Under the pieces are notes generated by a model. That model was not told the DNA's origin and made no database searches. It saw nothing but the letters and a program-made list of their open reading frames with translations. A stretch of 28,231 nucleotides of DNA from contig URKI01000030.1 of assembly GCA_900548505.1 (NCBI GenBank), forward strand, positions 1-28,231, given 5' to 3'. Both the position numbers and the translations under genes were made by a program. Each line of letters starts with the position of its first letter. Positions within the stretch are counted from its first letter, which is position 1. The stretch comes from an uncultured Oscillibacter sp. (GTDB lineage: Bacteria > Bacillota > Clostridia > Oscillospirales > Oscillospiraceae). Of this stretch, positions 13,398 through 21,154 are shown in pieces.

Positions 13398-13991
13398 TTA
13401 TTCGCAGGCCTGGCACAAAAGGCTGATCAGCTCTTCCTTGCCGGTGCCCTTTTCTGCGGAAAACGGCACCAGATGATCGTCCTCATATAGTTCCAGCGTC
13501 TGACGGATCAGCTCCAGCGCCGGTTCAACCTGGCTGCGCTTGAGCTTATCCAGCTTGTTGGCCACGATGATCTCCGGGCAGCCGGTCTGGCGGAACCAGT
13601 TGTGCATGGTCACATCGTCCGCCGTGGGCTTGTGGCGGATGTCCACGATGAGCACGCCGGTGGTGATGAGCTCTCCTTCATCCTGGAAATAGCTCTCCAT
13701 CAGACGGCCCCAGCGGTCCTTCTCCGCCTTGGACACCTTCGCATAGCCATAGCCCGGCAGGTCCACCAGATAAGCCTGCTGATCCACCAGAAAATAGTTG
13801 ATCTGCGTGGTCTTTCCCGGAGACGCGCCCACATAGGCCAGATTCTTGCGCCCCAGCAGACGGTTGATGACGGAGGACTTACCCACGTTGGATCGGCCGG
13901 CAAAGGCAAACTGGGGGCGTCCGTCCCGCAAGAAGCCGCTGCGGGCTGCTGCGGAGCGGCTAAACTCAGCTTTATTGAAATTCAAAGACAT
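13398..13991 (-). CDS. engB: Ribosome biogenesis GTPase EngB (YsxC/YihA)
   Basis: An essential GTPase in most Firmicutes, needed for late assembly of the 50S ribosomal subunit. The 197-residue protein has all G motifs: G1 GRSNVGKSS at 32-40, G2 threonines at 61-62 in PGKTTQ, G3 DLPGYG at 77-82, and G4 NKLDK at 145-149. It starts 16 nt after the lon stop, the conserved lon-engB order, and is the last gene before a strong terminator. The ribosome binding site AGGAG lies 12 nt from ATG 13991, longer than usual; no better start is evident. Confidence 0.96.
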   Translation of the reverse strand: MSLNFNKAEFSRSAAARSGFLRDGRPQFAFAGRSNVGKSSVINRLLGRKNLAYVGASPGKTTQINYFLVDQQAYLVDLPGYGYAKVSKAEKDRWGRLMESYFQDEGELITTGVLIVDIRHKPTADDVTMHNWFRQTGCPEIIVANKLDKLKRSQVEPALELIRQTLELYEDDHLVPFSAEKGTGKEELISLLCQACE

Positions 13992-14007
13992 GAAATGTAG
14001 TTCTCCT

Positions 14008-16443
14008 TTACAGGCTGAGCCTTGTTTTTACAGCTGCAGGTTCCCCGGCCGGCGCAAACGCCGCCAAGGGACTCTCCTGCGGCGTCTCCTGCCGCGCGGG
14101 AGCGTCCACCGCAGGATACAGCGCCGCGGCAAAGACCTGATCCACCGTGGATACCGGCACAAAGTGCAGCGCAGCGCGGACGGTCTGATCGATGTCCTCC
14201 AGGTCCCGCACATTGTCGGCAGGGATCAGCACGGTGCCGATGCCGTTGCGCAGGGCTGCCATGGTCTTTTCCTTCAATCCGCCGATGGCCAGCACACGGC
14301 CCCGCAGGGTCACCTCGCCGGTCATGGCGACCCCAGCCCGGATCTTCCGCCCTGTCAGTGCGGAGAGCATGGCGGTGGTTACGGCAATGCCGGCAGAGGG
14401 ACCGTCCTTGGGTACCGCTCCCTCCGGGAAATGGACGTGGATGTCCTTGGTCTTGTAGAAGTCCTGCTCGATGCCCAGCACTTCTGCCCGGCTCCGCAGG
14501 CAGCTGAGAGCGGCCTGTGCGGATTCCTTCATCACATCGCCCAGGTTGCCGGTCAGCTCCAGCTTGCCGGAGCCCTCCATGACGTTGACCTCCACTTCCA
14601 GGATCTCGCCGCCTGCCTCCGTCCACGCAAGGCCGTTGACCACGCCGATCTCCTCCCGCTCCGTATGGAGCGCCGGGGGAAACGGCTGGCAATTGAGCAG
14701 CTTGGGAAGCTCTTTTTCTGTAACGGTAATACGCTTTACAGTTCCCGTCAGCAAGCGCATATCCGCCTTTCTGCACACCGCAGCCAGGCGGCGCTCCAGC
14801 TGACGGACGCCGGACTCCCGGGTATAGTCGCGAATGATGGCGCGCAGCACCTCATCCCCCATCCGGAGGGTTCCCTTCTTCAGGCCGTGCTCCGCCATTT
14901 GCTTTGGCAGCAGGTGCCGCTTTGCGATCTGCACCTTTTCCTCGTCCGTATAGCTGCCCAGCTGGATGACCTCCATCCGATCCAGCAGCGGCCGGGGGAT
15001 GGTGTCCGTGGTGTTGGCAGTGGTGATGAACATGACCTGGGAGAGATCCACCGGGATCTCCAGGAAATGGTCCCGGAAGGAGCCGTTCTGCTCGCTGTCC
15101 AGCACCTCCAGCAGCGCCGCGGCCGGATCGCCCCGGTAATCGCTGCCCAGCTTGTCGATCTCATCCAGCAGCATCAGCGGATTCATGGAGCCGCTGCGGC
15201 TGATGGCCTCAATGATGCGGCCGGGCATGGCGCCGATGTACGTTTTCCGGTGTCCCCGGATATCCGCCTCATCCCGGACGCCGCCCAGGGAGAGCCGGGC
15301 CAGCTTGCGGTTGAGCGCCTTTGCAACAGAGATGGCAATAGAGGTCTTGCCCACGCCCGGCGGGCCTACCAGGCAGAGGATCTGCCCCTTACCCTCGGGA
15401 TTCATCTGCCGGACGGCAATGGTCTCCAGAATCCGCTCTTTCACCTTTTCCAGGCCGAAATGGTCCTTTTCCAGCACCTTTCGGGCAGTGTCCACGCTGA
15501 CCCGCTCCCGGGTGGTCTCATTCCAGGGCATCTCCAGGCACACATCCAGATAGTTGCGGATCACGGCACCCTCCGCGCTGCCGAAAGGCTGCTTGGAAAG
15601 CTTGGTCACCTCTTTCAAAAGGTGCTTTTCCGTCTCCTCTTCCAGATGCAGCGCCTCGATGCGGTCCCGGTAGTTCTGCAGCTCATCGTCGATCTCGTCG
15701 CCCTCGCCCAGCTCGTTTTGCAGCACACGGATCTGGGTGCGGAGGATCTGCTCCCGCTGGGAGCGCACCAGCTGCTCCCGGATCTTGCCCTCCATCTCCC
15801 GCTCGAAGCCCAGGACGTTATTCTCCCGGGCCAGGAACGCGTTCATCTTCCGCAGACGGATAAAGGGAGAGAGCTCTTCCAGGATCTCCTGCTTATCTGT
15901 ATAGCGCAGGGCGATGTTCTGGGCGATGTAGTCGGCCAGATAGCCTGGGTCCCGGCCGTCCATGACCGTGGTCACCACTTCCTCCGGCAGGCTGCCCGCC
16001 TGCTGAGCATAGTCGGTGAACAGGTTATATGTCTGGCGCAGCAACGCCTCTGTCCTGGGACTGGCCAGGAATGCATCAGAGACAGGCGTCTCCTCCAAAA
16101 GCTCCACATTGGCCTGCAAAAACGGCTCCGTCTGCCACAGACGGCGCAGCCGGGCGCGGCTCCGTCCCTCTACCACGCAGCGCACGGAGGTATTGGACAG
16201 GCGCAGCACCTGAACGATATGGGATATGGTACCCACAGCATAGAGATCCTTCTCCGTCGGGGCATTCACGCCGATCTCCCGCTGGGTCACCAGGAACACG
16301 TCCTGATCGGCCTCCATGGCCCGCTCCAGGGCTGCAATGGAGATCTTGCGCTCCACATCGAAGGTCAGGCTCATATGGGGAAACACCGTCAGGCCCCGCA
16401 GGGCCAGGACGGGAATATTCATAGTCTTCAACTCTTCTTCCAT
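14008..16443 (-). CDS. lon: ATP-dependent protease Lon
   Basis: This cytosolic AAA+ serine protease degrades misfolded and regulatory proteins. The 811-residue LonA-type protein has the N-terminal Lon domain (about 8-200), a coiled linker, Walker A GPPGVGKT at 360-367, Walker B LMLLDEIDK at 423-431, and a C-terminal S16 protease domain. The catalytic dyad is S683 in PKDGPSAG and K726 in GGLKEK, 43 residues apart as in E. coli Lon. No membrane segment is visible, so it is LonA and not LonB. ATG 16443 has AGGAG 7 nt upstream. It lies between clpX and engB; a hairpin precedes it, so it may depend on read-through from clpX or on a promoter I could not identify. Confidence 0.97.
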   Translation of the reverse strand: MEEELKTMNIPVLALRGLTVFPHMSLTFDVERKISIAALERAMEADQDVFLVTQREIGVNAPTEKDLYAVGTISHIVQVLRLSNTSVRCVVEGRSRARLRRLWQTEPFLQANVELLEETPVSDAFLASPRTEALLRQTYNLFTDYAQQAGSLPEEVVTTVMDGRDPGYLADYIAQNIALRYTDKQEILEELSPFIRLRKMNAFLARENNVLGFEREMEGKIREQLVRSQREQILRTQIRVLQNELGEGDEIDDELQNYRDRIEALHLEEETEKHLLKEVTKLSKQPFGSAEGAVIRNYLDVCLEMPWNETTRERVSVDTARKVLEKDHFGLEKVKERILETIAVRQMNPEGKGQILCLVGPPGVGKTSIAISVAKALNRKLARLSLGGVRDEADIRGHRKTYIGAMPGRIIEAISRSGSMNPLMLLDEIDKLGSDYRGDPAAALLEVLDSEQNGSFRDHFLEIPVDLSQVMFITTANTTDTIPRPLLDRMEVIQLGSYTDEEKVQIAKRHLLPKQMAEHGLKKGTLRMGDEVLRAIIRDYTRESGVRQLERRLAAVCRKADMRLLTGTVKRITVTEKELPKLLNCQPFPPALHTEREEIGVVNGLAWTEAGGEILEVEVNVMEGSGKLELTGNLGDVMKESAQAALSCLRSRAEVLGIEQDFYKTKDIHVHFPEGAVPKDGPSAGIAVTTAMLSALTGRKIRAGVAMTGEVTLRGRVLAIGGLKEKTMAALRNGIGTVLIPADNVRDLEDIDQTVRAALHFVPVSTVDQVFAAALYPAVDAPARQETPQESPLAAFAPAGEPAAVKTRLSL

Positions 16444-16476
16444 AGGGTCTCTCCTTGATCAGGGGGTCAAACAGGG

Positions 16477-16505
16477 AAAAGGGGGCGCGCCAGACGGCGG
16501 CCCCC
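16477..16505 (-). terminator. GC-rich hairpin between clpX and lon
   Basis: Imperfect GC-rich arms (16481-16505, loop GTCT) are followed on the minus strand by TTTT. It begins 5 nt after tandem TGA stops of clpX (16511-16516). It is probably a partial terminator that lowers lon and engB expression relative to clpX. Confidence 0.6.
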
Positions 16506-16513
16506 GTTTTTCA

Positions 16514-17836
16514 TCATGACGCCGATGCAGGCGTACCGCTGGAGCCGGAAGACGGCTTTTCTCCCTTTCCAGGATTCATTTTCACGGCGTAGTTCACCTT
16601 TTCCGGATCATAGGTCAGTTCCGGCTTCTCGGTTCCTTCCACGCACGCTTTCGTAATAACCACCTTGACAATGGTGGGGTCGGAGGGAACGTCATACATG
16701 ACCTGGGTCAGCATACCCTCCATCACCGCGCGCAGGCCGCGGGCGCCGATATTGCGCTCGATGGCCTTATCCGCGATGGCTTCCAGCGCTTCCGGTGTGA
16801 ATTCCAGATCCACGTCATCGTATTCCAGCAGCTTTTTGTACTGCTTGACCAGCGCGTTTTTGGGCTCCTGCAGAATGCGCACCAGATCCTCGCGGGTCAG
16901 GCCGTTGAGGGGTGCGATCACAGGCAGACGGCCCACCAGTTCGGGAATGATGCCGAACTTCAGAATATCGTGAGGCTGGACCTCCCGCAGCAGGCGGTTC
17001 ATGTCCTTGTCCTTCTTGCCCTGGACATTGGCACCGAAACCGATGCTCTTCTGGTCCAGACGCTTTTCAATGATCTTCTCCAGGCCGTCGAATGCTCCGC
17101 CGCAGATGAACAGGATGTTCTTGGTGTTCACCTGGATGAATTCCTGATGGGGGTGCTTGCGGCCGCCCTGGGGAGGCACATTGGCCACAGTGCCCTCCAC
17201 GATCTTCAAAAGCGCCTGCTGCACGCCCTCGCCGGACACGTCGCGGGTAATGGAGGTGTTCTCGCTCTTGCGGGCGATCTTGTCGATCTCATCCACATAG
17301 ATGATGCCGCGCTCGGCGCGCTCCACGTCAAAATCCGCTGCCTGCAAAAGCCGCAGCAGGATGTTCTCCACGTCGTCGCCCACATAGCCGGCCTCGGTCA
17401 GCGTGGTGGCGTCCGCAATGGCGAAAGGCACCTTCAAGATCCGGGCCAGGGTCTGGGCAAACAGTGTCTTGCCGGAGCCGGTGGGGCCCAGCATGAGGAT
17501 GTTGCTCTTCTGGAGCTCCACATCCTCGTCTCCCCCGAAAAAGATGCGCTTATAGTGGTTGTAGACCGCCACGGACAAGGCGACCTTCGCCTCGTCCTGA
17601 CCGATCACATACTGATCCAGCACATCCTTGATCTCCCGAGGGGTAGGCAGCTTGTCAGGCAGATCCTCCAGGTCGTCGGGTGCCTCATCCTCGAAGCCGT
17701 CGTCCAGAATGCTCATGCACAGATGGACGCACTCGTCGCAGATGCGCACGCCGGGGCCCTGGATCATCCGCTGTACCTGATTTTCATGTTTGCCGCAAAA
17801 GGAGCACCGAAGTGTCTTCTTGCCGTCGTCGTTCAT
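16514..17836 (-). CDS. clpX: ClpXP ATPase subunit ClpX
   Basis: The AAA+ unfoldase recognises substrates and feeds them to ClpP. The 440-residue protein has an N-terminal zinc-binding domain (C11, C14, C33, C36), Walker A GPTGSGKT at 117-124, Walker B IIYVDEID at 178-185, the pore and sensor regions, and an IGF-type ClpP contact visible as IGFGANV near the middle (QKSIGFGANV). ATG 17836 is preceded by a weak GAGGT site. It lies 36 nt after clpP, a tig-clpP-clpX order typical of Clostridia. The C-terminal tail GEKPSSGSSGTPASAS is low-complexity and probably disordered. The gene ends in two consecutive TGA codons. Confidence 0.97.
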   Translation of the reverse strand: MNDDGKKTLRCSFCGKHENQVQRMIQGPGVRICDECVHLCMSILDDGFEDEAPDDLEDLPDKLPTPREIKDVLDQYVIGQDEAKVALSVAVYNHYKRIFFGGDEDVELQKSNILMLGPTGSGKTLFAQTLARILKVPFAIADATTLTEAGYVGDDVENILLRLLQAADFDVERAERGIIYVDEIDKIARKSENTSITRDVSGEGVQQALLKIVEGTVANVPPQGGRKHPHQEFIQVNTKNILFICGGAFDGLEKIIEKRLDQKSIGFGANVQGKKDKDMNRLLREVQPHDILKFGIIPELVGRLPVIAPLNGLTREDLVRILQEPKNALVKQYKKLLEYDDVDLEFTPEALEAIADKAIERNIGARGLRAVMEGMLTQVMYDVPSDPTIVKVVITKACVEGTEKPELTYDPEKVNYAVKMNPGKGEKPSSGSSGTPASAS

Positions 17837-17872
17837 GGTATTACCTCGGTCTATTGTTTCTAGCAGAAAAAA

Positions 17873-18457
17873 TTATTTGCGGTTGGTGATGATTTTGTCG
17901 ATCAGGCCGAAGTCCAGCGCTTCCTGGGCGCTCATGAAGTTATCCCGCTCGCAGGCGGCAGTCACTTCCTCGATGGACTTGCCGGTGTTTTCGGACATGA
18001 TGCGGTTCATGCGCTTTTTGATGGTCTCCAGGCGCTTGAGGTGGATGGCCATGTCCGTGATCTGACCCTGGGTGCCGGCAGAGGGCTGATGGATCATGAT
18101 CTCCGCGTTGGGCAGCGCCAGACGCTTGCCCTTGGCACCGGCAGAAAGCAGGAACGCGCCCATGCTGGCCGCCATGCCCACACAGATGGTGGACACGTCG
18201 CACTTGACATACTGCATGGTATCATAGATGGCCATGCCGTCCGTCACGGAGCCGCCGGGGCTGTTGATATAGAACTGGATGTCCTTATCCGGGTCCTGCG
18301 CCTCCAGGTACAGCAGCTGGGCCACCACGAGACTCGCGGTGGTGGCATTGACTTCCTCGCCCAGGAAAATGATGCGGTCGTTCAGCAGACGGGAAAAGAT
18401 ATCATAGGAACGCTCTCCCCGGTTGGTCTGCTCCACTACATAAGGAACTAAACTCAC
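17873..18457 (-). CDS. clpP: ClpP protease proteolytic subunit
   Basis: This serine peptidase forms a double heptameric ring and works with ClpX. The 194-residue protein has the full triad: S98 in GMAASMGA, H123 in MIHQPSAG, D172 in ERDNF. The oxyanion segment SPGGSV is at 66-71. The start codon is GTG at 18457, placed 9 nt after GGAGG; MSLVPYVVEQTNRGER matches the usual ClpP N-terminus, with a short propeptide, so the GTG start is well supported. A 17-bp perfect inverted repeat lies upstream, between it and tig. No CtsR box is seen. Confidence 0.97.
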   Translation of the reverse strand: MSLVPYVVEQTNRGERSYDIFSRLLNDRIIFLGEEVNATTASLVVAQLLYLEAQDPDKDIQFYINSPGGSVTDGMAIYDTMQYVKCDVSTICVGMAASMGAFLLSAGAKGKRLALPNAEIMIHQPSAGTQGQITDMAIHLKRLETIKKRMNRIMSENTGKSIEEVTAACERDNFMSAQEALDFGLIDKIITNRK

Positions 18458-18492
18458 TTTCGAAAACCTCCGATCTTTTGTGGCCTATAAAC

Positions 18493-18529
18493 CATTCTCT
18501 CATGATACCACCGGTATCATGAGAGAATG
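18493..18529. repeat. 17-bp perfect inverted repeat between tig and clpP
   Basis: Arms 18493-18509 and 18513-18529 are perfect reverse complements with a 3-nt loop. The stem is AT-rich, and on the minus strand it is followed by GTTTATAGG with no real T-run, so it is not a typical terminator. It could be an mRNA processing or stabilising hairpin that sets the tig:clpP ratio, or an operator. Confidence 0.75.
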
Positions 18530-18568
18530 TGTCGAATCTGTAAAATGTTGCCTGAAAAAGATTCGGGA

Positions 18569-19969
18569 TTATTCGGCTTCTTTCTCGCCTTCCTGCTCGG
18601 CCTTCTTGGTGGTCTTGCGGGTGGTCTTCTTGGCGGGCTTCTCCTCGCCCTCGGCAGCGTCGTCGGCCTTCTTCTTGGTGGTCTTCTTCTCGGGCTTGAC
18701 AGCGGTAGCGCTGTCCACCACAATGGCGATGGCCTTCTGGGTCATCAGCTGATCCTTCACCTGCTCGGCCTGGAGATACTTCTTGACGGTCTCGAGCTCC
18801 ATGTTGTACTGCTCGGCCATCTTCTTCATCTCGTCCTCCACGTCCTCATCGGTGACCTCGATCTTCTCGGCCTCGATGATGGCAGCCAGAGCCAGATCCA
18901 GACGCACCTGACGGGTGGCGGGCTCCTTGGCATCCTCCAGGAGCTTGGACTCCTCCATGCCGGTCATCTTCATGTACTGGTCATAGGGGATACCCTGCTG
19001 GGCGATCTGCATCTTGAAGTTGTCCAGGAACTGACGGGCCTGGTTCTCGATCATGGCGTCAGGGATATCGGCGGTGATGTTGGCGCCCACCTGCTCCATC
19101 AGGGCGTCCTCAAAGGCGCGGTCAGCGGCCTTCTGGCGCTCCTCGGTGATCTTCTTCTTCAGGTCAGCCTTCAGATCCTTCAGGGTATCGAACTCGCTGA
19201 CGTCCTTGGCGAACTCATCGTCCAGAGCGGGAACTTCCTTCTCCTTGACCTCGTGGACCTTCACCTTGAAGACCACGGCCTTGCCGGCCAGGTCGGCGTG
19301 ATAATCCTCGGGGAAGGTGATGTCGATGTCCTTCTCGTCGCCGGCCTTCATGCCGATGACCTGCTCCTCAAAGCCGGGAACGAAGCTGTGAGAGCCCAGC
19401 TCCAGGCTGTGGTTCTCGCCCTTGCCGCCCTCGAAAGCCTTACCATCCAGGAAGCCCTCGAAGTCGATGACGGCGGTGTCGCCCTCCTTGGCCTCGCGGT
19501 CCACGCTCACAAGGCGCGTGTTGCGGTCAGAGAGCTGCTTGAGGCGCTCGTCCACGTCAGCGGCGGTGACCTTCACCTCGTCCTTGGGAGCGGACAGGCC
19601 CTTGTACTGGCCCAGAGTCACCTCGGGATAGACGGGCACGGTGGCCTTGAAGGTAAAGCCGTCCTTCGTGCACTCGCCAACCATCTCCACCTCGGGATAA
19701 CCCACCACGCGGAGCTCCTGCTCCTTCACGGCAGACTCGTAGGCCTCGGGGAACGCGTTATTGATGGCCTCCTCGAAAAACACCTCTGCGCCGTACATCT
19801 TCTCGATCATCTTGCGGGGGGCCTTGCCGGGACGGAAGCCCTGCACGTTGATCTTCTTGCGCATCTTCTGATATGCCTTTTCGATGGCGGCATCGAACTC
19901 TGCCGCGCCGACCTCGATGGTCAGGACAACCTGACTCTTTTCAATTTTTTCGCAGCTTTTCACACTCAT
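18569..19969 (-). CDS. tig: Trigger factor
   Basis: The ribosome-bound chaperone and peptidyl-prolyl isomerase meets nascent chains at the exit tunnel. The 466-residue protein has the ribosome-binding loop GFRPGKAP at 44-51, an FKBP-type domain (about 150-240) with GDTAVIDFEGFLDGKAFEGG, and the helical C-terminal chaperone arms. ATG 19969 is used because GGAGG lies 10 nt upstream; eight further upstream codons have no site. The C-terminus carries an unusual tail of about 44 residues (from about 423) rich in Lys, Thr, Glu and Ala, with recurring KKTT/TTKK units. A 6-bp leader hairpin (19991-20009) precedes the gene. It heads the tig-clpP-clpX-lon-engB block. Confidence 0.97.
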   Translation of the reverse strand: MSVKSCEKIEKSQVVLTIEVGAAEFDAAIEKAYQKMRKKINVQGFRPGKAPRKMIEKMYGAEVFFEEAINNAFPEAYESAVKEQELRVVGYPEVEMVGECTKDGFTFKATVPVYPEVTLGQYKGLSAPKDEVKVTAADVDERLKQLSDRNTRLVSVDREAKEGDTAVIDFEGFLDGKAFEGGKGENHSLELGSHSFVPGFEEQVIGMKAGDEKDIDITFPEDYHADLAGKAVVFKVKVHEVKEKEVPALDDEFAKDVSEFDTLKDLKADLKKKITEERQKAADRAFEDALMEQVGANITADIPDAMIENQARQFLDNFKMQIAQQGIPYDQYMKMTGMEESKLLEDAKEPATRQVRLDLALAAIIEAEKIEVTDEDVEDEMKKMAEQYNMELETVKKYLQAEQVKDQLMTQKAIAIVVDSATAVKPEKKTTKKKADDAAEGEEKPAKKTTRKTTKKAEQEGEKEAE

Positions 19970-20018
19970 TATGTTAACTCCTCCGTTCATCACCGGTCAA
20001 ATGCCGGTGCGAATTGAT

Positions 20019-20047
20019 ATTTTACCAGAAAAATCTTGAAAAATCCA
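20019..20047 (-). promoter_or_regulatory. Probable extended -10 promoter of tig
   Basis: On the minus strand TAAAAT (20019-20024) is preceded by TGG, giving an extended -10 (TGN). A poor -35 TGGATT (20042-20047) lies 17 bp upstream. It would give tig a separate start after the metallophosphoesterase gene. Confidence 0.5.
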
Positions 20048-20059
20048 GACTTTTTTCCG

Positions 20060-20746
20060 TTAATCACAAATTTTTTTCGGGACAAATCCGAGATAGTCTG
20101 CCGAGATCAGGGAAAAGTCGGTTTTCCCGTGGGTTCCCTCGATCCTGCGGCGGATGACCGGGCCGTGCAGATGGCCGTAGCAGCACTGCTCCACCGGGTA
20201 TTTTTCCAGCACGGACAAGATCTCCGGACACTGGTAGCCCTGGTAGAGGGGCGGGTAGTGCAAAAAGCAAAGGATGGGTCTCCCTTCCGCTGCCTTCAGC
20301 GACGCCTCCAGCCGCCCCACCTCCCGGTTGAGTACCTTGGCGTTGTGGGGCTTTTGTTCCTCCTCCAAAAACCATCCCCGGGTGCCGCACAGGGCATAGT
20401 CACCATATACATGGCAGTTGTTGTGCAGGAAGTCCAGGGTGGTGAAGCCCTTCTCAGCAAAAAAGCCTTTCATTTTGGACACTGTGGACCACCAGTAGTC
20501 GTGGTTGCCTTTTATTAGGAGCTTTTTGCAGGGAAACTGCTCTAGAAAACGGAAGTCCGCCTCTGCCTGGGCCATATCGATACCCCAGGAGGTATCTCCC
20601 GCCAGCACCAGCACATCCTCCGCCGTCAGCTGGCTTAAAGACGCTTCGATCCGCGCCACGTAATTTTCCCAGGCAGGGCCAAAGACCTCCATGGATTTGT
20701 CGGCCGTCAGGGACAAATGCAGATCCCCGATGGCATAGAGGGCCAT
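20060..20746 (-). CDS. Metallophosphoesterase of unknown substrate
   Basis: A 228-residue calcineurin-like phosphohydrolase. Metal-binding motifs appear in order: GDLHL at 7-11, GDTSWG at 50-55, GNHDYWW at 80-86, FLHYPP near 160-166 and GHLHG near 190-195. There is no signal peptide, so it is likely cytosolic. It resembles the COG1768 group of predicted phosphohydrolases found in Clostridia; I cannot assign a substrate (phosphodiester, nucleotide or protein). ATG 20746 has a GGGAG site. It is the last gene of the lepB-to-thrC run, starting 24 nt after the small membrane protein gene and ending just before the tig promoter. Confidence 0.87.
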   Translation of the reverse strand: MALYAIGDLHLSLTADKSMEVFGPAWENYVARIEASLSQLTAEDVLVLAGDTSWGIDMAQAEADFRFLEQFPCKKLLIKGNHDYWWSTVSKMKGFFAEKGFTTLDFLHNNCHVYGDYALCGTRGWFLEEEQKPHNAKVLNREVGRLEASLKAAEGRPILCFLHYPPLYQGYQCPEILSVLEKYPVEQCCYGHLHGPVIRRRIEGTHGKTDFSLISADYLGFVPKKICD

Positions 20747-20770
20747 AGGACCACTCCCCTTTCGTTTAGA

Positions 20771-21139
20771 TCATGACTTGGACGCGGGTCTGTCATCCTC
20801 AAAGGCGATCTGTCTGCCGCAGCTGCTACAGAAGTGATGCTCGCCTGCTTTCCACCAGGGCATCAGAAAGCCCTTTTTGCAGTAGGGACAGCGCAGCAGT
20901 CGCACCCACCAGACGGCACCCATGGTGCCGCAGATGATCCCCACAGAGCGCATGGCGCTTTTGATCTGATAGGCATCATTGACAAGGATGCCCAGCGAGC
21001 CGATGCGGGTATACGGGATCAGCAGGCTCCCTGGCAGGCAGATGAGCGCGACTGCCAGAAGCACCAGCACCGCCTGTCCCGTACTCCGTTTGGGCGGTCC
21101 GCCTCCGTTCTGCAAACCAGGTGCTTCTCGCCGCTTCAT
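20771..21139 (-). CDS. Small membrane protein with C-terminal zinc ribbon
   Basis: A 122-residue protein I cannot name. It has a basic N-terminus, two predicted membrane segments (about 22-44 and 62-80), then a cytoplasmic four-cysteine zinc ribbon: CPYC at 84-87 and CSSC at 104-107. ATG 21139 is preceded by AGGAG about 10 nt upstream. It lies 15 nt after thrC and 24 nt before the phosphoesterase gene, so it is part of the same operon. No role can be assigned from sequence. The intact frame, ribosome binding site and paired cysteines argue that it is a real gene. Confidence 0.75.
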   Translation of the reverse strand: MKRREAPGLQNGGGPPKRSTGQAVLVLLAVALICLPGSLLIPYTRIGSLGILVNDAYQIKSAMRSVGIICGTMGAVWWVRLLRCPYCKKGFLMPWWKAGEHHFCSSCGRQIAFEDDRPASKS

Positions 21140-21154
21140 ACCCGCTTCTCTCCT

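Noticed and set aside
13846..16458. 870-codon plus-strand open frame, and similar long frames opposite tig and ktrBA
   Set aside because: Antisense shadows of lon, tig and ktr genes with no motifs. GC-rich DNA leaves few stops on the opposite strand.
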